From: Azospirillum brasilense
Lineage (GTDB): Bacteria > Pseudomonadota > Alphaproteobacteria > Azospirillales > Azospirillaceae
Direction: 5' to 3'
Assembly (NCBI RefSeq): GCF_003349955.1
Contig: NZ_QLKQ01000071.1
Coordinates: forward strand, 1 to 39,354
DNA: 39,354 bases
Shown: positions 8,960 to 17,426 of the stretch, in pieces
How positions within the stretch are numbered: position 1 is the stretch's first letter
Layout of the letters: every line of letters starts with the position of its first letter
Made by a program: the position numbers and the translations under genes
The notes under the pieces: generated by a model
What the model was told of the DNA's origin: nothing
Databases searched by the model: none
The model's input: the letters and a program-made list of their open reading frames with translations, nothing else

Positions 8960-9102
8960 CCACGGAAGAAACCACCAAGGCTCCCGCCGCCCCGCCGAAA
9001 AAGGACGACAAGCAGGACCGGCTCGCCGCCCGTCTGCGCGAGAACCTGCGCAAGCGCAAGGAGCAGGCGCGCGGGCGGGAGAAGGACGGCCAGCCGGGTT
9101 GA
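8956..9102 (+). CDS. 48-aa highly charged peptide coupled to asnB
   Basis: 48 aa, starting MTTEETTKAPAAPPKKDD and ending in a Lys/Arg/Glu-rich helix (RLAARLRENLRKRKEQ). The ATG overlaps the asnB stop in ATGA, a strong sign of translational coupling. Composition predicts a disordered N-terminus and an amphipathic basic helix; no signal, membrane segment or Cys. Short proteins with a RLRENLRKRK-like core are found in many alphaproteobacteria (family knowledge from memory, unnamed), but I know no function. Codon third positions are strongly G/C, as in the neighbours. Confidence 0.72.
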   Translation: MTTEETTKAPAAPPKKDDKQDRLAARLRENLRKRKEQARGREKDGQPG

Positions 9103-9194
9103 CCCTTCGGCGTTCGTGACGCATTTGCCGCATCGGTCCGGCTTCACGCGCACGCTATCGTTGCCGCCGATCCGGAACGGGGCAGGGCGGGGCC

Positions 9195-10123
9195 ATGGCG
9201 GTTGAATCGGCGCGGGGGCGCCTGTGGGGCTATGGCTGCATCGTCGCCTCGGCGCTGCTGTTCGGCGTGGCCGGGACGGCGGCCAAGATGATGTTCGTCG
9301 CCGCCATGCCGCCGCTGGTCATGATCGCGGTGCGCGCCATGGTGTCCGCCGCCGTTCTGGCCGTGATCATGCTGGCGCTCGGCCGCCCGATCCGGGCGCG
9401 GCGGGTGGACCTGCCGTTCCTGGGGGAACTGGCGGTCTGGCTGACGCTGGTCAACTGACCTTCTTCTACGCCATCGCCCTGACCAACGTGGCGCTGGCGC
9501 TGATGCTGGAATACACCGCGCCCATGCTGATCGTGGCCGCCGGGCTGCTGCTCGGCACCCACCGGATGAACCGGGCGGTGGCGCTGATCCTGGCCGGCAA
9601 CGCCGCCGGCTGTTTCCTGCTGGTCGGCGCCTACGACCCGGCCCTGTGGTCGGGCAACGCGCTGGGGGCGGCGGTGGGGATGCTCTGCGCCGTGAGCTTC
9701 GCCGCCTACAACGTCCGCTGCGCCCACGGCCACCGGCGGGGGCTGGACAGCTGGTCGATGACCTTCTGGCCCTTCTTCCTGTCGGCGCTGTTCTGGCTGC
9801 TTGCCACCCCTGTCATTGATTACGCGGCGGTCGAGGTGACCTGGGAGACGGTGGGCTTCGTGCTGTTCATCGGCGTGTTCGGCACGGTGGCGCCCTACTG
9901 GCTCTATCTGGAAGGGCTGAAGACCATCGAGCCGTTCCCGGCGACGGTGATCGGCATGCTCGATCCCGTCTTCGCCGGGGTGACGGCCTTCCTGCTGCTG
10001 GGCGAAACCTTCGAATTGCCCCAGCTCGCCGGGATGGTGGTGGTCTGCGCGGTCATCGTCTTCCTGAAGCGCAACGAATCCGCCGTGCAGGCTATTCCCC
10101 GTCCCGCCGCAGAGCCTTCCTGA
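9195..10123 (+). pseudogene. DMT/EamA-family transporter broken by a -1 frameshift
   Basis: The ATG at 9195 opens 87 codons (MAVESARGRLWGYGCIV...) covering about three membrane helices, then stops at TGA 9456-9458. The next frame resumes exactly there: re-reading C9455 gives CTG ACC TTC and a continuous LTFFYAIALTNVALAL and about seven more helices to 10123. Together they make a normal-length (about 309 aa) ten-helix EamA permease, an inner-membrane exporter of metabolites or drugs. Loss of one C from AACCTG explains the break. There is no slippery heptamer, so programmed frameshifting is unlikely; a real mutation or a sequencing/assembly error are the two explanations. The 3' end overlaps the convergent acetyltransferase gene by 32 bp. 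Confidence 0.82.
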
Positions 10124-10571
10124 GCCAGATCTGCGTGTGCCCCGGCGGGTAGCCCTCCATCTCCGCCCAAACCTCATAGCCTTGCTTGCGGTAGAAGCCC
10201 GGCGCCTGGAAATCGTAGGTGTAGAGGCGCGACCAGCGGCAGCCGCGCGTCACCGCCTCCGCCTCCGCGGCGGCCAGCAGCCGGGCGCCGAGCCCGCCGC
10301 CGCGCCGGCCGTCATGGACCCACAGATAGTCCACATACAGCCACTCCCAGTTCGTATAGCCGGTCAGCCCGGCCACCAGCGCCCCGTCCGCGCCGCGGAC
10401 GGTCACCTGGAGGTCCCGCAGGTCGTAGGGGGCGGTGAAGCGCTCGTTGAAGGCGCGCAGTTCGCCGTGGATCTGCTTCACCTCGTCCGGGTCGAGCCGT
10501 CCGGAGAGGGAGAGGGTCAGCCCGGCCATCATGCTGTCCCGGGTGTTGTCCCGGGCGCTGTCCTGTGTCAC
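10092..10571 (-). CDS. GNAT-family N-acetyltransferase
   Basis: 159 aa cytoplasmic acetyl-CoA-dependent acetyltransferase. The GNAT motif A is clear: LYVDYLWVHDGRRGGGLGAR contains beta-4 and the R-x-x-G-x-G/L pyrophosphate loop, and the C-terminal part (TYDFQAPGFYRKQGYEV) is motif B, with the usual FYxKxGY. Such proteins acetylate small amines, antibiotics or peptides; the substrate is unknown. The GTG at 10571 is chosen because GAAAGGAC lies 9 nt upstream; the frame stays open to 10652 without another ribosome site. The gene converges on the broken DMT gene and overlaps its last 32 bp. Confidence 0.88.
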   Translation of the reverse strand: MTQDSARDNTRDSMMAGLTLSLSGRLDPDEVKQIHGELRAFNERFTAPYDLRDLQVTVRGADGALVAGLTGYTNWEWLYVDYLWVHDGRRGGGLGARLLAAAEAEAVTRGCRWSRLYTYDFQAPGFYRKQGYEVWAEMEGYPPGHTQIWLRKALRRDGE

Positions 10572-10805
10572 GCGGTCCGTCCTTTCAATTGCGGCGGGAG
10601 AAGGGCTTCCATGAGAAAAAGCCTCAATTCCTTCCCTTGAGCGCGCCCGCATGCTCCGCTACAACGCCTGACAGATTCAATCCCCGTACGACTCCCGAGA
10701 CGTCCGCCGACGATGGGCGTGCCGTCGGACCCTCGGACCCGCAAGATGGCCTAATCCGCCGGGCTTCGGCCTTTTCGACAGCATCTGACCGGACAAGACA
10801 GCTTC

Positions 10806-12110
<1,305 letters not shown>

Positions 12111-12154
12111 CGGCGTCCCACGCCCGTCCAGCCGTCCACAGCGAAGGGAAGCTC

Positions 12155-12619
12155 ATGACCGCCACGCCGATCCGCCTGCGCGCCCAGGATGCCGAGGATC
12201 TGAAAGTCGTCTCCGCCTGTCTGCAGGACGCCATCCTGCCGATCGGCGACATGTGCTTCCTGCCCGAAGAGGCGCGCTTCGTGCTGGTGGCCAACCGCTT
12301 CAAGTGGGAGACCGCGGGCAAGCGGCGCCCCGGCCCCACCGCTGACGACGACCATCTGAACCCCTTCGAGCGCGTCAATTGCGGCGTGCGGATCGAGGGG
12401 GTGAGGGCTGTGAAGCTGCGCGGCCTCGACGTGAAGGACCGCGCGCAGATCCTGGAGCTGCTCTCCGTCGAGGCGGCCGACGGCGCCCTGGTCCTGAATT
12501 TTGCCGGCGGCGCCTGCGTCCGGCTGGAAAGCCCGTCCTGGACCTGCTTCGTGGAGGATCTGGGCGAGCCCTGGCCGACCGGCTGCAAGCCCTGCCATCC
12601 ATTGGAAGACGAACAATAA
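12155..12619 (+). CDS. DUF2948 family protein
   Basis: 154 aa, cytoplasmic, starting with RLRAQDAEDLKVVSACLQDA, and containing GDMCFLPEEARFVLVANRFK and a C-terminal WTCFVEDLGEPWPTGCKP. These blocks match DUF2948, an alphaproteobacterial family of unknown function usually found beside murA or hisD. AAGGGAAG precedes the ATG. The next gene follows after 13 nt, so murA, this gene and the OsmC gene could be one transcript. No catalytic motif is evident. Confidence 0.88.
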   Translation: MTATPIRLRAQDAEDLKVVSACLQDAILPIGDMCFLPEEARFVLVANRFKWETAGKRRPGPTADDDHLNPFERVNCGVRIEGVRAVKLRGLDVKDRAQILELLSVEAADGALVLNFAGGACVRLESPSWTCFVEDLGEPWPTGCKPCHPLEDEQ

Positions 12620-12632
12620 TCGGGAGACCGCC

Positions 12633-13052
12633 ATGAAGGCGCGGGTGAAGTGGGTTGATGGGCGGATGTTCGTCGGCGAGTCCGGCAGTGGCCACGCCGT
12701 GGTCATGGACGGCGCGCCGGAGGCGGGCGGGCGCAACCTGGGCATCCGTCCCATGGAGATGCTGCTGATCGGCATGGGCGGCTGCACCGGCTTCGACGTG
12801 GTGATGATCCTGGAGAAGGGCCGTCAGGCCATCACTGACTGCGTCGCCGAGATCGAGGCCGAGCGCGCCGAGACCGATCCCAAGGTCTTCACGAAGATCC
12901 ACGTCCATTTCGTGGTCACCGGGCGCGGCCTGGACCCGGCGAAGGTGGAGCGCGCCATCGCCCTGTCGGCGGAGAAATACTGCTCCGCCTCGATCATGCT
13001 GGGCGCCACCGCCGCAATCACCCACGATTTCGAGATCGTCGAGGCGCCGTAA
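12633..13052 (+). CDS. OsmC/YhfA-type thiol peroxidase-like protein
   Basis: 139 aa. The OsmC fold is recognisable from GGCTGFDVVMIL and KYCSASIMLGATA, which place the two conserved cysteines at residues 51 and 117. In this family they reduce organic hydroperoxides; the YhfA branch, which this resembles (starts KARVKWVDG), has less certain activity. GGGAG precedes the ATG at 12633; the frame stays open upstream through the DUF2948 gene, but without a ribosome site. It is probably in the murA-DUF2948 transcript. Confidence 0.9.
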   Translation: MKARVKWVDGRMFVGESGSGHAVVMDGAPEAGGRNLGIRPMEMLLIGMGGCTGFDVVMILEKGRQAITDCVAEIEAERAETDPKVFTKIHVHFVVTGRGLDPAKVERAIALSAEKYCSASIMLGATAAITHDFEIVEAP

Positions 13053-13143
13053 GCGTACCGCGGCGCAACGGCGCGGAACCGGCGGGCTCCGGGCGGGTTG
13101 GGACAGCGTCGATGCCCGTCCCAGCCCATGGAGCCCCGCCGCC

Positions 13144-14175
13144 ATGTCCAGCAACCCCATCGCCGACCGCAATCGGCCCGTCGTCGTCGTCACCGGAGCG
13201 TCCGCCGGGGTCGGGCGGGCGACGGCGCTTGCCTTCGCGCGGGAGTGGGGGGCGGCGGTCGGGTTGATCGCCCGCTCCCGCGACGCGCTGGAGGACGTGG
13301 CGGCGGAGATCGAGCGGCTCGGCGGCACGGCGCTGGTGCTGCCCGCCGACGTGGCTGACGCCGAGGCGGTGGAGGCCGCCGCCGAGCAGGCCGAGCGGGC
13401 GCTCGGTCCCATCGACGTCTGGGTCAACAACGCCATGGTGACGGTGTTCGGGCGCATCCGCGACCTGACGCCCGAGGAAGTCCGGCGGGTGACCGAGGTG
13501 ACCTATCTCGGCTCCGTCCACGGCACGCTGGCGGCGCTGCGCCGCATGCTGCCGCGCGACCGCGGCCTCATTCTTCAGGTCGGGTCGGCGCTGGCCTACC
13601 GCTCCATCCCGCTCCAGGCGGCCTATTGCGGCGCCAAGAGCGCCATCCGCGGCTTCATCGACAGCCTGCGCTCGGAACTGATCCATGACGGCAGCCGCCT
13701 GCGGGTGACCATGGTTCATCTGCCGGCGGTCAACACGCCGCAGTTCGACTGGGCGCGCAGCCACATGCCGCGCCGGGCGCGGCCGGTCGGCGCCATCTTC
13801 GACCCGGACGACATCGGCCGCGCCATCGTCCGGGCGGCGGCGGACCCCAAGCGGGAGCATTGGCTGGGCTTCACCACGGCGGAAGCGATCATCGGCACCC
13901 AGGCGCTGCCCGCCTACGCCGATTACCGGGCGGCCTTCACCGCCTTCGAAGGGCAGGAAACGGAGGAAGTGGAAGCGCCGGACCGGCCCGACAACCTGTT
14001 CGAGCCGGTTCCGGGCCTGCACCGCACGCACGGGCGCTTCACCAACCAGGAGGAGCGCCTGTCGCTGAGCACCACGGGAACCGCGGCGCGCGGCCTCGCC
14101 TTACTCGCCGGCCTCGCGGTGGTCGGGGGGATCGGCTACGCCGCGCGCGCGGTGCGGCGCAGGGAGCGCACCTGA
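13144..14175 (+). CDS. SDR family oxidoreductase with C-terminal membrane anchor
   Basis: 343 aa. Classical SDR Rossmann domain (about 12-250): TGASAGVG at 17-24 binds NAD(P), NNAM replaces the usual NNAG, and the active site is Ser148, Tyr161 and Lys165 (YCGAK). Residues 250-310 form an extension. The last 30 residues hold one hydrophobic segment (GLALLAGLAVVGGIGYAA) followed by RAVRRRERT, so the enzyme is probably tail-anchored in the inner membrane. This architecture is common among alphaproteobacterial SDRs near stress genes; the substrate is unknown. GGAG sits 10 nt before the ATG. It converges on the sugE gene with only 4 bp between the stops. Confidence 0.88.
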   Translation: MSSNPIADRNRPVVVVTGASAGVGRATALAFAREWGAAVGLIARSRDALEDVAAEIERLGGTALVLPADVADAEAVEAAAEQAERALGPIDVWVNNAMVTVFGRIRDLTPEEVRRVTEVTYLGSVHGTLAALRRMLPRDRGLILQVGSALAYRSIPLQAAYCGAKSAIRGFIDSLRSELIHDGSRLRVTMVHLPAVNTPQFDWARSHMPRRARPVGAIFDPDDIGRAIVRAAADPKREHWLGFTTAEAIIGTQALPAYADYRAAFTAFEGQETEEVEAPDRPDNLFEPVPGLHRTHGRFTNQEERLSLSTTGTAARGLALLAGLAVVGGIGYAARAVRRRERT

Positions 14176-14179
14176 CCGG

Positions 14180-14497
14180 TCAGGGCGTGATCAGCTTCAA
14201 CCCCAGGATGCCCGCCACGATCAGCGCGATGCAGCCGAGCCGCAGGATGTCGGCGGATTCCCCGTAGATAAAGATGCCGAGGATGACGGTGCCCACCGTC
14301 CCGATGCCGGTCCACACGGCGTAGGCGGTGCCGAGCGGCAGCGACTTCAGCGCCATGCCCAGCAGGGCGAGGCTGGCGACCATCGAGGCGATGGTGAGCG
14401 CGGTGGCAAGCGGGCGGGTGAAACCCTCCGTCTGCTTCAGGCCGACGGCCCAGCCGATTTCGAAGAGGCCGGCGAAGAACAGGATGACCCAGGGCAT
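14180..14497 (-). CDS. sugE: SMR-family guanidinium exporter (SugE/Gdx)
   Basis: 105 aa, four hydrophobic helices, typical small multidrug resistance length. The first helix carries Glu13 (LFAG/LFEIGWAVGLK region), the essential proton/substrate-binding residue; WAVGLK and the GTAYAVWTGIGTVG block mark the SugE/Gdx branch rather than the EmrE branch. Gdx proteins exchange guanidinium for protons. The upstream leader has a guanidine-II riboswitch, which independently supports guanidine export. The ATG at 14497 has GGAGG with a 6-nt gap; longer in-frame starts lie inside the riboswitch and are rejected. The stop is 4 bp from the convergent SDR gene. Confidence 0.94.
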   Translation of the reverse strand: MPWVILFFAGLFEIGWAVGLKQTEGFTRPLATALTIASMVASLALLGMALKSLPLGTAYAVWTGIGTVGTVILGIFIYGESADILRLGCIALIVAGILGLKLITP

Positions 14498-14503
14498 GGA
14501 ACA

Positions 14504-14585
14504 CCTCCGATGGATTGGAGGCAGGGTCGTCCCCGCCGAACTCCCCACGCCCCAAATGGGCGTGCCGTGGTGAGGTCGTCCTCAC
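14504..14585 (-). promoter_or_regulatory. Guanidine-II (mini-ykkC) riboswitch of sugE
   Basis: On the minus strand two hairpins both carry the hallmark ACGA loop. P1 is GTGAGG-ACGA-CCTCAC (14585-14570, perfect 6-bp stem). P2 is GGCGGGG-ACGA-CCCTGCC (14537-14520, 7 bp with one G-U). The linker can form its own hairpin (CACGCCC/GGGCGTG, 14564-14546). Downstream, CCTCC (14521-14517), which overlaps the end of P2, can pair with the ribosome site GGAGG (14508-14504). Family knowledge: guanidine docks the two loops and frees the ribosome site. Here P2 formation would compete with the anti-ribosome-site pairing, so this should be a translational ON switch. Confidence 0.93.
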
Positions 14586-14623
14586 GGGAAGGGCGACCGG
14601 GATATAGGGATGCGGGCAATCCG

Positions 14624-14688
14624 GTCAAGCCCCGTGGTCAAGCCCCGTGGTCAAGCGCCGTCGTCAAGCGCCGTCGTCAAGCGCCATC
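14624..14688. repeat. Five tandem 13-bp repeats
   Basis: Five head-to-tail 13-bp units start at 14624, 14637, 14650, 14663 and 14676. Units 1 and 2 are identical (GTCAAGCCCCGTG), units 3 and 4 are identical (GTCAAGCGCCGTC) and unit 5 differs in one base from them. The array lies upstream of the riboswitch and reaches into the end of the small open frame at 14677-14859. The pairwise identity suggests recent slippage or duplication. Confidence 0.9.
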
Positions 14689-14859
14689 CCAGCGATGGCC
14701 GCTGTCGGTTTCGCACAGCATGGCGACCTCGCGGCGGGGGCAGCGGCGGTCGTCCAGCGGCAGGACCGTGAAGCCGGACGCGGGGCGCTCGCGGGTGGCC
14801 GGCTGCGGCGGGGAGGGGGACTGGGGGTGCGTCGCGGTGCGGCGGGTCATGGCGGTCAC
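14677..14859 (-). CDS. Possible 60-aa hypothetical protein
   Basis: 60 codons from ATG to TGA with over 85 percent G/C in third positions, as in real genes here. The product is Pro/Thr/Arg-rich at the N-terminus and ends in a more ordered part with two Cys and two Trp/His residues (RRCPRREVAML, then CETDSGHRWDGA). No signal, membrane segment or family is recognised, and no good ribosome site precedes the ATG; GTG nine bases upstream is an alternative. Its last codons run into the tandem repeats. It fills the 347-bp space between the riboswitch and the next gene, which otherwise shows nothing. Confidence 0.35.
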   Translation of the reverse strand: MTAMTRRTATHPQSPSPPQPATRERPASGFTVLPLDDRRCPRREVAMLCETDSGHRWDGA

Positions 14860-14932
14860 CAGAGTGGGAGGTCGTTCATCCCACCCTAGCGGCGGCGGCG
14901 CTCCCGCGCTGTGGCGGGCCTCACAAGGCGTG

Positions 14933-15478
14933 TCAGGCCCGCTTGCGCTCCGTCGCGTCCTTGGGCAGGAACAGGCGGCAGGTCAGGACCGGCCCGATCT
15001 CGTAGCCGTTCACGCGGGGGAAGCGCTGGGCGACGCGGTCCAGCGCCTCCTTCTGGTTGGCGGCGACGACCAGATAGGCCCGCCCGTCGCGCCAGGAGGC
15101 GGCCATGGCGCCGCTGGTGTACAGCGCGTCGGGGGCGCGGCGCACCGTCACCTCCCAGATGGTGCCGGGCCGGGCCTCCAGCCGGTCGAAGACGTGGAAG
15201 AGTTCCATCGGCGCCTGCTGGGCCGCGTCGAGCTGCCGTTCCAGAACCTCGGCCTGCCGCTTGGCCTCGGCCAGAGACTCCTCCAGGCCACCCAGCGTGC
15301 CGCGCGTCGTCTCCAGCGTCTTCCGGGCCTCCTGGAGGCGCTGTTCCATGGTCCGGATGTCCTTTTCGGCGGTGGCGATCTCGCCGCGCGCCGCGCGGAC
15401 GCGGCGCTCCCCCATCCGGTTCACCAGGACGCTGACCGCCAGCAGCAGCAGCGACGCGTAGAGGATGATCGCCGTCAT
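14933..15478 (-). CDS. Unknown single-TM coiled-coil protein C (181 aa)
   Basis: 181 aa, not recognised. Residues 3-19 form one membrane helix (AIILYASLLLLAVSVLV) with a very short N-terminal tail. Residues about 25-90 are a long heptad-rich coiled coil (EKDIRTMEQRLQEARKTLE). A small globular C-terminal domain (about 95-175) includes WRDGRAYLVVAANQKEALD. The topology recalls PilN/PilO-type assembly proteins, but no sequence motif proves that. Its C-terminal domain resembles that of the upstream partner gene, suggesting old duplication. The ATG overlaps the partner's stop (ATGA, 15478-15475). It is the last of a three-gene operon. Confidence 0.8.
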   Translation of the reverse strand: MTAIILYASLLLLAVSVLVNRMGERRVRAARGEIATAEKDIRTMEQRLQEARKTLETTRGTLGGLEESLAEAKRQAEVLERQLDAAQQAPMELFHVFDRLEARPGTIWEVTVRRAPDALYTSGAMAASWRDGRAYLVVAANQKEALDRVAQRFPRVNGYEIGPVLTCRLFLPKDATERKRA

Positions 15479-16047
15479 GGGGAAACCGGCCGCGCGCCGT
15501 CGTTGGCCCCGCTTGCGGCCGGGATCAACGGGATCGTCTCGGGCCGCGAGGACAGAACCCCGTTGCGTGTGCTGAAGGCGCGCTGGAGCATCGCCGCCGC
15601 GGCGTCCGGCGTGTCGGCCCAGACGCGGGCGATGTTCCGGCGATCCCAGATCGCCCGCGCGAACAGCATGCGCCGGGGATCGAGCCGGGCGAAATCCGGG
15701 ACGGTGCGAAGCTCGCTCTCATAGCGCTGGGCGCCGCTCTGGGCGTCGCCGATCTCATGCACCAGGGCAATCTTGGACGCCTTGACCGACGCGATCAGGC
15801 TGGTGAGACGCCCGCGCTCGGCGGTCAGCCGGTCGAGAGCCTCCTGCCTCGCGGCGCTTTCGGCCTGGGCGTCCTCGATGCGGCGGCCGAGGTCGGCGAG
15901 GTCGGCGGCCTGCGCGTCCAGCTTCCGCCGCACCAGCGCCTTGCGGCTGCCGGTGGCGGTCAGGCGCGAGGCTTCATAGACCACGGACAGGCCGAGCGCG
16001 CCGACGCACAGAACCAGCACGGCGAGGGCAAAGGTGTCCAAATTCAT
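15475..16047 (-). CDS. Unknown single-TM coiled-coil protein B (190 aa)
   Basis: 190 aa, not recognised. One membrane helix at residues 6-24 (FALAVLVLCVGALGLSVVY), then a coiled coil (about 40-95, RRKLDAQAADLADLGRR onward), then a C-terminal domain with AIWDRRNIARVWADTPDAAA and a flexible Ala/Pro tail. The pattern W-x-R/D-x-x-A-x-V-x-A followed by a helix is shared with protein C, so B and C are probably distant paralogues that may form a heterodimer. It follows the 376-aa gene by 19 nt and overlaps the next by four bases. Most of the protein is likely on one side of the inner membrane; orientation is uncertain. Confidence 0.82.
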   Translation of the reverse strand: MNLDTFALAVLVLCVGALGLSVVYEASRLTATGSRKALVRRKLDAQAADLADLGRRIEDAQAESAARQEALDRLTAERGRLTSLIASVKASKIALVHEIGDAQSGAQRYESELRTVPDFARLDPRRMLFARAIWDRRNIARVWADTPDAAAAMLQRAFSTRNGVLSSRPETIPLIPAASGANDGARPVSP

Positions 16048-16066
16048 CGCAGCACCACCCGGACCA

Positions 16067-17197
16067 TCAGCGCACGCCCGGTGCGCCGGTGACGTTCACC
16101 ACCCCGGCCAGGGGGTGCCCCAGCCGTTCGGCGCCCAGCCGTTCGACGGGCGCCGGGGGCGGGGAATCGCCGGAGCGCCGCGCGGCTTCGTACAGGTCGC
16201 GCAGGCCGCGGTCGAGACCGCGCGCCGGATTGCCGCCATGCGTGGGGAGGTCGGTGACGGCGCCGTCGGTCTCCTCGCTGTGCGCCGTCAGCCACGCCGC
16301 GGCGGCGTCGACCAGCGGCAGGGGCAGCAGCGCGCGAAGCGCGGCGCCGAGCAGAGGGTCGCGGCGGGTGTAGAGACCGGCCACCGCGAACAAGGCCATC
16401 GCTTCGGGCGGGACGCTGTCGTTGGCCATCGCGCCGCGCACACAGGCCAGCAACTCGTCGATTTCCATGTCCGGCGCCCGCCCGCCCAGCACCCGCCATC
16501 CGTCGGACAGGCGCAGCGCGGTGGCGAGCGTGTCGACGTCGGTTCCGTCCAAGGGACGGAGCGCCGCGACGCCCCCGGGAATCGCCAGGGTGCTGGCGGC
16601 GCGCATGCGGTGGGTGTTGGCCTCCTCCAGGAACAGGGCGAGCGCGGCGGGGTCGGTGCGCAGCGCGTCCAGAACGGCCAGCGAGCGCTCGCGCAGGACT
16701 TCCGCCCAATCCACCATCTCCGCGGACGCGAGCACCCGGTCCAGGGCGCCGTCGACCAGCCGGTTCTCCAGGCGGGTTTGCACGGTGGCCGGCAGGTCGT
16801 CCATGCGCCGCGACAGGGCCGGCCACCAGCCGGCGGTGTCGAGGACGCGGATGCAGCCGGGCAGCGGCTCCGCGACCGACAGCAGGACCGGATCGCGCAG
16901 CATCACCGGCTCCAGCCAGCGCGCCCACAGGCGGCGTGTGTGCGCCTGCCGCCGGCTGGACAGCAGGCCGAGGAGCATGGCGCGCACCGGCAGCCCGGCC
17001 GGCCGGTCCGCGGTCCTGGACGCATCGGGACGCCGGTCGAAGCGCGACAGGAACCGGCGGAACGCCGCATACCGTCCGGCGGGTGCGCCGTCCAGGCTCG
17101 TGCCGTCCAGGGTTGTGGCGTTCGGGGTCATGCCGTCCAGGTCCCTATCATTGGAATCCCCATTTTTGAGGTCTCCGCCCTTGATGTCCATGTCCAT
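16067..17197 (-). CDS. Unknown soluble protein A (376 aa), first gene of the module
   Basis: 376 aa, not recognised. The N-terminus (residues about 1-45) is acidic and repetitive with pentapeptide-like spacing (DLKNGDSNDRDLDG, then TTLDGTSLDGA). The rest is mostly alpha-helical, rich in Ala/Leu/Arg, and has no signal peptide or clear membrane helix; a weak hydrophobic stretch lies around ALRALLPLPLVDAAAAWL. GAGGGAG lies 11 nt before the ATG at 17197. The gene sits behind a promoter with a perfect TATAAT and operator-like dyads (17226-17257) and leads the operon with proteins B and C. It is divergent from the REC-kinase gene, so that kinase could regulate or serve this module; this is only positional evidence. 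Confidence 0.8.
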   Translation of the reverse strand: MDMDIKGGDLKNGDSNDRDLDGMTPNATTLDGTSLDGAPAGRYAAFRRFLSRFDRRPDASRTADRPAGLPVRAMLLGLLSSRRQAHTRRLWARWLEPVMLRDPVLLSVAEPLPGCIRVLDTAGWWPALSRRMDDLPATVQTRLENRLVDGALDRVLASAEMVDWAEVLRERSLAVLDALRTDPAALALFLEEANTHRMRAASTLAIPGGVAALRPLDGTDVDTLATALRLSDGWRVLGGRAPDMEIDELLACVRGAMANDSVPPEAMALFAVAGLYTRRDPLLGAALRALLPLPLVDAAAAWLTAHSEETDGAVTDLPTHGGNPARGLDRGLRDLYEAARRSGDSPPPAPVERLGAERLGHPLAGVVNVTGAPGVR

Positions 17198-17225
17198 GCG
17201 CGGGCAAACTCCCTCGTTTTCGGAG

Positions 17226-17257
17226 ATTATAAAAGATTACAGTAATACTTGGGTATT
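17226..17257 (-). promoter_or_regulatory. Promoter and dyad operator of the three-gene module
   Basis: On the minus strand a perfect TATAAT (17231-17226) lies 29 nt before the ATG of the 376-aa gene; no good -35 is present. In the place of the -35 and spacer are two overlapping dyads: ATTAC-A-GTAAT (17236-17246) and AATAC-TTGG-GTATT (17244-17257). A weak -35 replaced by symmetric sites is typical of an activated or repressed promoter. The surrounding stretch is unusually AT-rich. Confidence 0.45.
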
Positions 17258-17426
17258 CATCAAAGGGCAGAATCGGCCCAATTTCGTGCTAGGTGCCTCT
17301 AATGCATGACGTTTTGTGACAATTTGCTACAGCCCTGGACGGGTGGGCTTAGGTCTCGTACCGCTTTGGTGCCTTCCTTGTCCGTCGATGCGGAACCATT
17401 TGGGTAGGTCATGCGTGGAGGAGAGC

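Noticed and set aside
9440..9470. Programmed -1 frameshift in the DMT gene
   Set aside because: There is no slippery heptamer or downstream pseudoknot-like structure, and DMT exporters are not known to use frameshifting.
14624..14688. CRISPR-like array
   Set aside because: Units are 13 bp with no spacers and no cas gene; simple tandem duplication explains it.
14933..16047. PilN/PilO identity of the two coiled-coil proteins
   Set aside because: Only topology agrees; there is no PilM, PilP or PilQ gene nearby and no sequence motif.
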